A model generated the notes under the pieces. That model saw only the letters and a list, made by a program, of their open reading frames with translations. It searched no databases and was not told the origin of the DNA. 64,000 nt of DNA from Microbacterium aurugineum (lineage in GTDB: Bacteria; Actinomycetota; Actinomycetes; Actinomycetales; Microbacteriaceae), in the NCBI RefSeq assembly GCF_023101205.1, contig NZ_CP078078.1, forward strand, positions 2,427,411-2,491,410. Direction: 5' to 3'. This document shows, one piece after another, positions 8,394-15,636 of the stretch (position 1 is the stretch's first letter; each line of letters starts with the position of its first letter). The translations under genes and the position numbers were made by a program.

Positions 8394-9256
8394 CCCAGAG
8401 CAGCAGCAGCGCTCCCGCCCATGTCGGAGTGCTCGGCGGTGGACGCATGGGCGCCGGCATCGCCCACGCGTTCCTCCTCGCGGGCTCCCGGGTCACCGTG
8501 ATCGAGCGCGATGAGATCGCCGCCGACGCTGCCGCCGCGCGCGTGCTCTCGTCCGTGGATGCATCGATCTCCCGCGGCACGGCGCACGAGGCCGGCGACG
8601 CCTACCGGGCACGCTTCGAGACCGGGACGGACACTGCGCTGTTCGCTCCCTGCGACCTCGTCGTGGAAGCCGTGCCCGAGGATCTCGCCCTCAAGATCGA
8701 CGCGCTCACCCGCGTCGAGGCCGCGATCGGCCCCGACGCCGCACTCGCCTCCAACACCTCATCGATCTCGATCGACGAGCTCGCGGCGACACTCGACCGC
8801 CCCGAACGCTTCCTCGGTATGCACTTCTTCAATCCGGTGCCGGCCTCGACGCTGGTCGAGATCGTCCGCGGCGCGGCGACCGCTCCCACGCAGGTGGACT
8901 CCGCCTGCGGCTGGATTCACGCCCTCGACAAGACCCCGATCGTGGTGACCGATGCCCCCGGCTTCGCGTCGTCGAGACTCGGCGTCGCGATCGGACTCGA
9001 GGCGATCCGGATGCTGGAAGAGGGCGTCGCCTCCGCCGAGGACATCGATGCCGCGATGACTCTGGGCTACAAGCATCCGGTCGGTCCGCTGCGCCTGACC
9101 GACATCGTCGGGCTCGATGTCCGACTCGGCATCGCCGAGTACCTCGCCGCCCACCTCGGCGAGCGCTTCGAGCCACCGACTCTGCTGCGACGCCTCGTCG
9201 CCGAAGGACACCTGGGCCGCAAGAGTGGACGCGGCTTCTACGAATGGGACGCCTGA
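8390..9256 (+). CDS. paaH: 3-hydroxyacyl-CoA dehydrogenase
   Basis: The 288-residue NAD-dependent enzyme begins with a Rossmann motif (GVLGGGRMGAGIAHAFLLAG), contains the catalytic region SNTSSISIDELA and GMHFFNPVP with the active-site His, and ends in the helical dimerisation domain (GYKHPVGPLRLTDIVGLD, GRKSGRGFYEW). It overlaps the hydratase by ATGA. In this operon it should oxidise 3-hydroxyadipyl-CoA to 3-oxoadipyl-CoA. It is a compact single-domain form, not the longer PaaH of Proteobacteria, and could also serve general beta-oxidation. Confidence 0.9.
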   Translation: MTQSSSSAPAHVGVLGGGRMGAGIAHAFLLAGSRVTVIERDEIAADAAAARVLSSVDASISRGTAHEAGDAYRARFETGTDTALFAPCDLVVEAVPEDLALKIDALTRVEAAIGPDAALASNTSSISIDELAATLDRPERFLGMHFFNPVPASTLVEIVRGAATAPTQVDSACGWIHALDKTPIVVTDAPGFASSRLGVAIGLEAIRMLEEGVASAEDIDAAMTLGYKHPVGPLRLTDIVGLDVRLGIAEYLAAHLGERFEPPTLLRRLVAEGHLGRKSGRGFYEWDA

Positions 9257-9270
9257 TGAAGGGAACAGAC

Positions 9271-11355
9271 ATGACGGAGATCCTCCCCAGCTATCTGCAG
9301 GGAGCCTGGTGGACGCCCGGCACCGATACCGACGCGGCCGAGGTGCGCGATGCATCGACCGGCCGGGTCGTCGCCCGCGTCTCGACGGAGGGCATCGACC
9401 TCGAGGGCGCGCTCACCTATGCCCGCCGGGCAGGACAGGCCTCGCTCGGTGAGCTCACGTTCCATCAGCGCGCCGTGCTCCTCAAGCAGCTCGCCCTCGC
9501 CCTCACCGCGCGCAAGGAGGAGCTGTACGAGATCTCGAGCCGCACCGGCGCGACCCGTCAGGACTCGTGGGTCGACATCGACGGCGGGATCGGGGTGTTG
9601 TTCGCCTACTCCAGCAAGGGACGTCGGGAGCTCCCGAACGCGAAGGTCTATGTCGACGGCGGCATCGAGAACCTCTCCAAGGACGGCTCCTTCCTGGGTC
9701 GGCACATCTACACCCGACTCCCCGGTGTCGCGGTACAGATCAACGCGTTCAACTTCCCGGTCTGGGGGGCGCTGGAGAAGTTCGCCCCCGCCTTCCTCGC
9801 GGGCGTGCCGACGGTGGTGAAGCCGGCCACCCCGACCGGGTATCTGGCAGAGGCCATGGTGCGGATCATGGTCGAATCGGAGCTCCTGCCCGAGGGCTCG
9901 CTGCAACTCGTCTCCGGCGGCGTCCCCGGACTCTTCGAGGCGCTCCGGCTGGGAGACCTCGTCGCCTTCACCGGGTCCGCATCGACCGCCGAACGGCTGC
10001 GCGCCCACGATGCGGTGCAGACCGGCGGCGTGCGCTTCACGAGCGAGACCGACTCGATCAACGCCTCGATCCTGGGGACGGACGCGGTCTCCGGGACGCC
10101 CGAGTTCGACGCCTACGTCCGACAGCTCGTGGCCGAGATGACCACGAAGGCCGGTCAGAAGTGCACCGCGATCCGGCGCGCGATCGTGCCGGCCGAAGCT
10201 GTCGACGACGTCATCCGCGCCGTGCAGGCCCGCCTTTCGGAGCGCGTCGTCCTCGGCGATCCGCGCGCCGAGGGGGTCACGATGGGACCCCTCGCCTCGA
10301 CCGCCCAGCGCGACGAGGTGCTGCGCCAGGTGTCGCGCCTGCAGGACGGCGGCGGCGAACTGGTGGTCGGATCGACCGACGCACCGAACGTCCGTCACGA
10401 CGACGGCAGTGAGGGACCAGCTCCGGACGGCGCATTCGTCGCGCCGATGCTGCTCCGCTTCACCGACCCCGAGAGCGCGGCGGTCAACGAGATCGAAGCG
10501 TTCGGCCCGGTCTCGAGCATCCTCGGCTATCGCACCCTCGACGAAGCGAGCGCTCTGGTCGCCCGCGGTGGCGGATCGCTGGTGACGAGCGTGGCGACGC
10601 ACGACCCCGAGGTCGCTGTCGCCCTGACCACCGGAATGGCCGCCTACAACGGTCGTGTCCTGTTCCTCGACCGCGATGACGCCCGAAGCTCGACGGGTCA
10701 TGGCTCCCCGCTCCCGAACCTCGTCCACGGAGGGCCGGGGCGGGCCGGCGGCGGCGAGGAGCTCGGGGGAATCCGCGCCGTCCTCCATCACATGCAGCGC
10801 ACCGCCGTGCAGGGCTCTCCCACCATGATGACGGCCCTGACCGGGGTGTGGCACCAGGGGGCGGACGCGCGTCCGTACCAGGAGAGCGACGGCATCCACC
10901 CGTTCCGCAAGTCCCTGGCCGAGCTCAGCATCGGGGACCAGGTCGTGAGCGGTTCGCGCACCGTGACCCTCGACGACATCGAGACGTTCGCGGCCTTCAC
11001 GGGCGACACCTTCTACGCGCACATGGACGAGACCTCCGCGGCGGCGAACCCGTTCTTCCCCGGTCGTGTCGCCCACGGGTACCTGCTCGTGTCGTGGGCG
11101 GCGGGGCTCTTCGTCGATCCGGCACCCGGCCCCGTGCTCGCGAACTCCGGGCTGGAGAACCTGCGCTTCGTGACGCCCGTCTCCCCCGGCGACGAGATCC
11201 GTGTCGAGCTCACCGCGAAGCAGATCACCCCGCGCGAGACCGACGAGTACGGCGAGGTGCGCTGGGACTCGGTGCTGAAGAACCAGCGCGAGGAGATCGT
11301 CGCCACCTACGACGTGCTCACCCTCGTCGCGAAGCAGCAGGCGGAGGCTGCCTGA
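9271..11355 (+). CDS. paaZ: PaaZ: bifunctional oxepin-CoA hydrolase / semialdehyde dehydrogenase
   Basis: About 694 residues with two domains. Residues 1 to about 520 are an aldehyde dehydrogenase with catalytic Cys in KAGQKCTAIRR (about residue 298) and the general-base Glu in FTSETDSINA (about 259). Residues from about 545 on form a MaoC-like hot-dog hydratase with DTFYAHMDETSAAANPFFPGRVAHGYL. This pairing is diagnostic of PaaZ, which hydrolytically opens the oxepin-CoA ring and oxidises the resulting aldehyde. I prefer the ATG at 9271 because GAAGGGA lies 7 bases before it; ATGs at 9244 and 9256 are alternatives, the latter overlapping the upstream stop. Confidence 0.92.
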   Translation: MTEILPSYLQGAWWTPGTDTDAAEVRDASTGRVVARVSTEGIDLEGALTYARRAGQASLGELTFHQRAVLLKQLALALTARKEELYEISSRTGATRQDSWVDIDGGIGVLFAYSSKGRRELPNAKVYVDGGIENLSKDGSFLGRHIYTRLPGVAVQINAFNFPVWGALEKFAPAFLAGVPTVVKPATPTGYLAEAMVRIMVESELLPEGSLQLVSGGVPGLFEALRLGDLVAFTGSASTAERLRAHDAVQTGGVRFTSETDSINASILGTDAVSGTPEFDAYVRQLVAEMTTKAGQKCTAIRRAIVPAEAVDDVIRAVQARLSERVVLGDPRAEGVTMGPLASTAQRDEVLRQVSRLQDGGGELVVGSTDAPNVRHDDGSEGPAPDGAFVAPMLLRFTDPESAAVNEIEAFGPVSSILGYRTLDEASALVARGGGSLVTSVATHDPEVAVALTTGMAAYNGRVLFLDRDDARSSTGHGSPLPNLVHGGPGRAGGGEELGGIRAVLHHMQRTAVQGSPTMMTALTGVWHQGADARPYQESDGIHPFRKSLAELSIGDQVVSGSRTVTLDDIETFAAFTGDTFYAHMDETSAAANPFFPGRVAHGYLLVSWAAGLFVDPAPGPVLANSGLENLRFVTPVSPGDEIRVELTAKQITPRETDEYGEVRWDSVLKNQREEIVATYDVLTLVAKQQAEAA

Positions 11356-11360
11356 GTCCC

Positions 11361-11595
11361 CTCGACACCCCCTCCCGCCGTCGACGCCCCCTCCCGCCGT
11401 CGAGGCCCCCTTCCGTCGTCGACGCCCCCTTCCGCCGTCGACGCCCCCTTCCCGCTTCCGTCGTCGAGGCCCCCTTCCGTCGTCGACGCCCCCTCGAGTC
11501 CGCGTCGCCCCAGCGGGGCGTCGACGACAGGACGGGGCCTCGACGACAGGACGGGGCGTCGGGGTGGCGGGGCCTCGGGGTGGCGGGGCGGCGCG
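11361..11595. repeat. C-rich 19-bp tandem array followed by G-rich inverted array
   Basis: Seven units related to cgtcgacgccccctcccgc occupy 11361-11499 with an 18-19-base period; one unit is extended to 26 bases. From 11515 the complementary pattern appears as two 19-base units (ggggcgtcgacgacaggac and a variant), then two 16-base units (ggggcgtcggggtggc type). The two halves can fold back on each other. The region separates convergent paaZ and the TetR gene and may stop transcription from both sides. It has the same plan (19-base tandem units plus inverted copies) as 361-655, with unrelated sequence. Confidence 0.85.
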
Positions 11596-11623
11596 GGATG
11601 ACGGGATGGCGGGGTGGCGGGAG

Positions 11624-12235
11624 TCAGCGACGACGCAGTCCGTCGAGCGCGATGGCCACGACGTCGTCCGCCAGCCGATCCGCGCCTTCCCTGCCCCCGG
11701 GTCGGTACCACTCGACGATCGAGTTGATCATGCCGAAGGTCAGGCGGGCGACGACGCTGGCGTCCATGTCGGCGCGCAGCGCGCCCTCAGCCTGCGCCTC
11801 GGACACCAAGGCCGTGATCCGACGATCGAAAGCGCGACGACGGGTCAGCGCTCGACGCTCCACCTCGGTGTTGCCGCGCACCCGGAGCAGCAGCGTGACC
11901 GCCGGCAGCTGCGCGATCAGGACGTGCACGGCGCCGCGGAGCACATGCTCGAGTCGTGCCACGGCGCTGGCCTCGACCGCCGACGCGGGAAGCGGATCGT
12001 CCACCACGGCCTCGAGTCCGCTGAGCGCCGCATCGAGAGCAAGGTCGAGGATCTGGTCCTTGGACCCGAAGTGGTGGTAGATCGCGGACTTCGACAGTCC
12101 GAGCCGCTCGGCGAGCATGCCGATCGACGTGGCGTCATACCCGTGCTCGTTGAAAGCGGCGACCGCGACCGCGAGGATGCCCTGCTGGTCGTATCCCGGG
12201 CGGCCGCGTCGTGTGCTCTGCATCTCTGACATCAT
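11624..12235 (-). CDS. paaR: TetR family regulator, probable PaaR repressor of phenylacetate genes
   Basis: The 203-residue protein has an N-terminal TetR helix-turn-helix (LAERLGLSKSAIYHHFGSKDQI, about residues 40-62) and an all-helical ligand domain. It lies downstream of paaI-paaK and convergent to the thiolase operon, and the palindromes before the paa units have the form bound by TetR-type PaaR, whose effector is phenylacetyl-CoA. The regulator assignment is therefore strong by context, not by sequence alone. Start choice is open among ATGs at 12235, 12232 and 12223; no clear ribosome binding site separates them. A strong hairpin separates it from paaK, so it may be only partly cotranscribed. 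Confidence 0.82.
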   Translation of the reverse strand: MMSEMQSTRRGRPGYDQQGILAVAVAAFNEHGYDATSIGMLAERLGLSKSAIYHHFGSKDQILDLALDAALSGLEAVVDDPLPASAVEASAVARLEHVLRGAVHVLIAQLPAVTLLLRVRGNTEVERRALTRRRAFDRRITALVSEAQAEGALRADMDASVVARLTFGMINSIVEWYRPGGREGADRLADDVVAIALDGLRRR

Positions 12236-12265
12236 GCACAGTCTCGCATCCGATCGTGCCGTGCG

Positions 12266-12308
12266 GCGGGAGCGGTGGCCGCGAGGCGTGCTCGGCCACC
12301 GCTCCCGC
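12266..12308 (-). terminator. Perfect 16-bp hairpin between paaK and the TetR gene
   Basis: GCGGGAGCGGTGGCCG at 12266-12281 is perfectly inverted at 12293-12308 with an 11-base loop, four bases beyond the paaK stop. There is no T-tract. It may attenuate transcription from paaI-paaK into the regulator gene or stabilise the paaK transcript. Confidence 0.7.
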
Positions 12309-12311
12309 GGG

Positions 12312-13631
12312 TCAGCGCAGGTCGTAGACGCGCTTGTACTTGCCTTCGCTCCGCGGCAGCGTGCCCGGCTCCTCGAGCTGGACGGCGACCGTGGAGCCGA
12401 CGAACACCTTGATCCGCTGCGCCAGCACCTTCGCCGCGCTGGTGCAGGTCTCGACCGAGAGGTCGGGGTGCCGCTCGATACGCACGGTCATCGTGTCCAT
12501 CCGGCCCTCCTTGGAGAGCTCCAGGATGAAGTGGGGGGTCAACTGCTCGATGCCGAGCACCAGTTCCTCGATCTGCGTCGGGAAGAGGTTCACGCCCCGC
12601 AGGATGATCATGTCGTCGTTGCGCCCGGTCACCTTCTCCATGCGCCGCATGCCGGGCCGAGCGGTCCCGGGCAGGAGCCGGGTGAGATCGCGGGTGCGGT
12701 AGCGGATGACCGGGAAAGCCTCCTTGGTGAGGGAGGTGAACACGAGTTCGCCGAGTTCGCCGTCCGGGAGCGCGGCCCGGGTCTCGGCGTCGATGACCTC
12801 CGGCAGGAAGTGGTCCTCCCACAGGTGCGGGCCGTCCTTGGTCTCCAGGCACTCGTTGCCCACGCCCGGTCCCATCACCTCGCTGAGCCCGTAGATGTCG
12901 AGGGCGTCGATGCCGAGTCGCAGTTCGAGCTCCTGCCGCATCTCGTTCGTCCACGGCTCCGCTCCGAGCACCGCGACCCGGAGCGAGGTCGAGCGCGGGT
13001 CGATGCCCTGCGCGACCATCGCGTCCGCGATCGTCAGGAGATAGCTCGGCGTGCAGAGGATCGCGTCCGGCTCGAAGTCGCGGATGAGCTGCACCTGTCG
13101 CGCGGTCTGGCCGCCGGACATCGGGATGACCGTGGCTCCGAGCGCTTCGATTCCTGCGTGCGCACCGAGCCCACCGGTGAAGAGGCCGTAGCCGTAGGCG
13201 TTGTGCACCTTCATCCCCCGGCGGATGCCGCTGGCGCGCAGTGACCGGGCGACCAGCGATCCCCAGCGATCGAGATCGCCGCGGGTGTAGCCCACGACGG
13301 TCGGACGCCCCGTGGTGCCACTGGACGCGTGGATGCGAGCGACGTCCTCCATCGGCACGGCGAACATGCCGAACGGGTAGGTCTCGCGCAGATCGTCCTT
13401 CGTCGTGAACGGCAGCCGCTCGACATCGGCGAGGGTGCGGATGTCGTCGGGGTGTACTCCGGCGTCATCGAACTTGCGCGTGTACAGGGGCACGTTCGCG
13501 TAGGCGTGGCGCACGGTCTGCTGCAGGCGGGTGAGCTGAAGCCGCTCGATCTCCGCTCGGCTCATGCGTTCCTCGGCGTCGAGCTCGTCGGCCGAGGGCG
13601 GGTGGATGCGGGTGGATGCGGCGGTCGTCAT
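12312..13631 (-). CDS. paaK: Phenylacetate-CoA ligase
   Basis: The 439-residue adenylate-forming enzyme has the ATP-binding SSGTTGRPTVVGYT motif near residue 100, the AMP-binding YGLSEVMGPGV, and C-terminal RTRDLTRLLPG and RNDDMIILRGVNLFPTQIE. It converts phenylacetate, CoA and ATP to phenylacetyl-CoA, the committed step and the source of the PaaR effector. The start is uncertain: the ATG at 13631 (MTTAASTRIH) has GGAG 12 bases upstream, and the ATG at 13649 is in frame without one. It follows paaI by a short gap in one leftward unit. Confidence 0.93.
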   Translation of the reverse strand: MTTAASTRIHPPSADELDAEERMSRAEIERLQLTRLQQTVRHAYANVPLYTRKFDDAGVHPDDIRTLADVERLPFTTKDDLRETYPFGMFAVPMEDVARIHASSGTTGRPTVVGYTRGDLDRWGSLVARSLRASGIRRGMKVHNAYGYGLFTGGLGAHAGIEALGATVIPMSGGQTARQVQLIRDFEPDAILCTPSYLLTIADAMVAQGIDPRSTSLRVAVLGAEPWTNEMRQELELRLGIDALDIYGLSEVMGPGVGNECLETKDGPHLWEDHFLPEVIDAETRAALPDGELGELVFTSLTKEAFPVIRYRTRDLTRLLPGTARPGMRRMEKVTGRNDDMIILRGVNLFPTQIEELVLGIEQLTPHFILELSKEGRMDTMTVRIERHPDLSVETCTSAAKVLAQRIKVFVGSTVAVQLEEPGTLPRSEGKYKRVYDLR

Positions 13632-13662
13632 CGACACGGGAGACTCCATCGGATCGGGGGGG

Positions 13663-14091
13663 TCAGAAGGCCTGGTTGGTGGTGCGCGAACGGCCACGGA
13701 ACTCCGCGACCGTGTCGCCGAGCTCATCGACCACGGTCACGTCATAGATGCCGGAGCGGCCGGCGCGGGTGCGGCGGACGGCCGTCGCGGTCAGCGTCTG
13801 CCCGGCGACCGTGGACTTCAGGAACGAGATATCGGCGCCCGCGGCGACCGTGACCCTGTCGTCCTCGTTGCAGGCGATCGCGAACGCGGTGTCGGCCAAG
13901 GCGAACACGAAGCCCCCGTGCGTGATGTGGAACCCGTTCGTCATGTCGTCACGCACGCGCATCGAGACCACGGCGTGACCGGGGTCGTCGCGCTCGACGA
14001 CGAGTCCGAGTGCGGCCGAGGCCTGATCGCGCTCCATCATCGCGCGGTTCGCCCGCACCGCATCCGTGGTGCGCGTCATCGCTTCCGTCAT
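13663..14091 (-). CDS. paaI: Hydroxyphenylacetyl-CoA thioesterase PaaI
   Basis: The 142-residue hot-dog thioesterase has the signature NGFHITHGGFVFALADTAFA. PaaI removes CoA from dead-end or toxic phenylacetate intermediates. A perfect GAGGAGG ribosome binding site precedes the ATG at 14091. It is the first gene of the leftward unit with paaK, and the promoter carries the best PaaR-type palindrome in the window. Confidence 0.92.
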   Translation of the reverse strand: MTEAMTRTTDAVRANRAMMERDQASAALGLVVERDDPGHAVVSMRVRDDMTNGFHITHGGFVFALADTAFAIACNEDDRVTVAAGADISFLKSTVAGQTLTATAVRRTRAGRSGIYDVTVVDELGDTVAEFRGRSRTTNQAF

Positions 14092-14144
14092 CGTCGACCT
14101 CCTCGTCGCGTGGTGCCGCGGCAGCGATGCCCCGACGGGCCCAT

Positions 14145-14166
14145 ACTAACTGAACGATCGGTTAGT
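14145..14166. promoter_or_regulatory. PaaR-type operator before paaI-paaK
   Basis: The 22-bp site begins actaactgaacg and ends in cggttagt, matching 15 of 16 defined positions of ACTNACCGNNCGNNCGGTNAGT. It lies 54 bases upstream of paaI. On the minus strand TAGTAT within the site could be the -10. Confidence 0.85.
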
Positions 14167-14204
14167 AATGAAGCCCGATGCGAAGATCGGTCTGCGAGAA
14201 GGCG

Positions 14205-15491
14205 TCAGCCGAAGATCAGCGCGTTGCGCAGGGTGGCATCCTCCAGCGTGATCCCGGTGATCACGGCACCGTCGTCGCCGACCGAGTCACGGTCGAGACG
14301 GAAGCGCAGCGTCACACCCTCTCGGGTCGACGACTCGTAGAAGTACTCCCCCGAGGAGACGATACGAAGGTCCGTGCCTTCCGGGAATGCGGCGACGGCG
14401 ACGGAGACGGGATCCCCGACCTTCACGCCGTCTGCGGACGGAAGCGCCGCTCCGTCATCCGACCGATCGCCGACGGTGTTCGCGATCCCCACGGTGAGGG
14501 CCGAGACCAACGTCCCGCCTTCCTGCGTTTCGAGCAGCAGCGACGCGGAATCATCCGCGGCGATCAGTCGCGTCGGTCCCCCCTCCCACTCGGGTTCCTG
14601 GATGCGGGCTCCGGGCGCCGCCGCGATCGCCTCGTCGAGCTCGACGCCCAGCTGCACCGGCCCGACGCCCACCGGAGTGATCTGCCAGGCGCTCCACGGC
14701 GCGGCCGGGTCGGCTGCCGCGGGCGTGTCGACGGGCGCAGGAGGGTTCGCCGTCAGCTTGTCGATCAACATCCGCCGAGCCTCCTCCGCGCGATCGCGCA
14801 GCAGCGCTGCGGCGGCCTCGGCGTCGAACGCCGGCTCGCCGGTGAACGGCTGCCACACCTCGACGATCACGTTCCCGACCGAGACGTAGCTCTTGTAGAG
14901 GCTGTGGCCACCACCGGTCGAGTAGGTGATGATCAGCGAGCCGGCAAGGGCTCGGATGCCGCCGTCGCCTTCTGCTGTCGAAGACGCGAAAGTGGCCGGT
15001 CCGCCGAACTCGAATTCGACGCACTGCGCCGCCGCATCGACATACTGATCCATTCGGGCCTTCGCGGCCTCTTCGTCGGCGAACTGGAGCACGTGGAGCC
15101 ACCCGTCACTCCCCTCCTCCGCCGTCGTCCAGGTGACGGAGCGCGCACCGATCGACCCCAACGAGGTCTCGGCCGCGAGCGCGCTGCAGATCGCGGGAAC
15201 AGGCTCGGGGCCACCTCCATCGGAGACCTGGATCAGGGAGGAGACCGCCGGGCTGACCTCTCCGACATCGGGGAGCATGGCCGCGATCTCGTCGGCACTC
15301 AGGAGGAACCAGTCCAGCTCGTCTCCGACGAAGGCGATCGGCCCCGCATAGGGATCGGGCGTCGGAGCGACCGGAGCGGTGCTGGGCTCCGGCGTCGATT
15401 GCGGAGTGGGCGCGCAGCCGGCGAGCGCCACCAGGACACCCACCGCCAGAGCACCGATCACGCTCTTTCGTACCGACAGCTTCTGCGACAT
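14205..15491 (-). CDS. Secreted lipoprotein of unknown function
   Basis: The 428-residue protein begins with a lipoprotein signal peptide: MSQKLSVRKSV, hydrophobic AVGVLVALAG, and a lipobox ending in LAGC (Cys about 26). A Pro/Thr/Ser-rich spacer follows, so it is probably anchored outside the membrane. The remainder is acidic, with no motif I recognise. GGAGGG precedes the ATG. The neighbours give no functional clue. It resembles the many uncharacterised actinobacterial lipoproteins with two alpha/beta halves; no enzymatic call is justified. Confidence 0.8.
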   Translation of the reverse strand: MSQKLSVRKSVIGALAVGVLVALAGCAPTPQSTPEPSTAPVAPTPDPYAGPIAFVGDELDWFLLSADEIAAMLPDVGEVSPAVSSLIQVSDGGGPEPVPAICSALAAETSLGSIGARSVTWTTAEEGSDGWLHVLQFADEEAAKARMDQYVDAAAQCVEFEFGGPATFASSTAEGDGGIRALAGSLIITYSTGGGHSLYKSYVSVGNVIVEVWQPFTGEPAFDAEAAAALLRDRAEEARRMLIDKLTANPPAPVDTPAAADPAAPWSAWQITPVGVGPVQLGVELDEAIAAAPGARIQEPEWEGGPTRLIAADDSASLLLETQEGGTLVSALTVGIANTVGDRSDDGAALPSADGVKVGDPVSVAVAAFPEGTDLRIVSSGEYFYESSTREGVTLRFRLDRDSVGDDGAVITGITLEDATLRNALIFG

Positions 15492-15636
15492 GTGTCCCTC
15501 CGACTCCTCTTCGGCGTCCGATCCGACACCCCGTTTCCGACGAGCCTAGGGCGAGGCTGCCGACCGGCGACGAGCGCCCAGGATGTCGATATCGGAATGA
15601 GACGGTGAACATTCCCCGCCGGGCATGAATCCGGGG

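Noticed and set aside
9238..11076. 612-codon minus-strand open frame opposite paaZ
   Set aside because: Shadow of the GC-biased paaZ gene; composition is Arg/Gly/Asp-rich without any domain, and paaZ is unambiguous.
13647..15612. Plus-strand open frames over paaI and the lipoprotein gene
   Set aside because: The lipoprotein has a clear signal peptide, lipobox and ribosome binding site on the minus strand.
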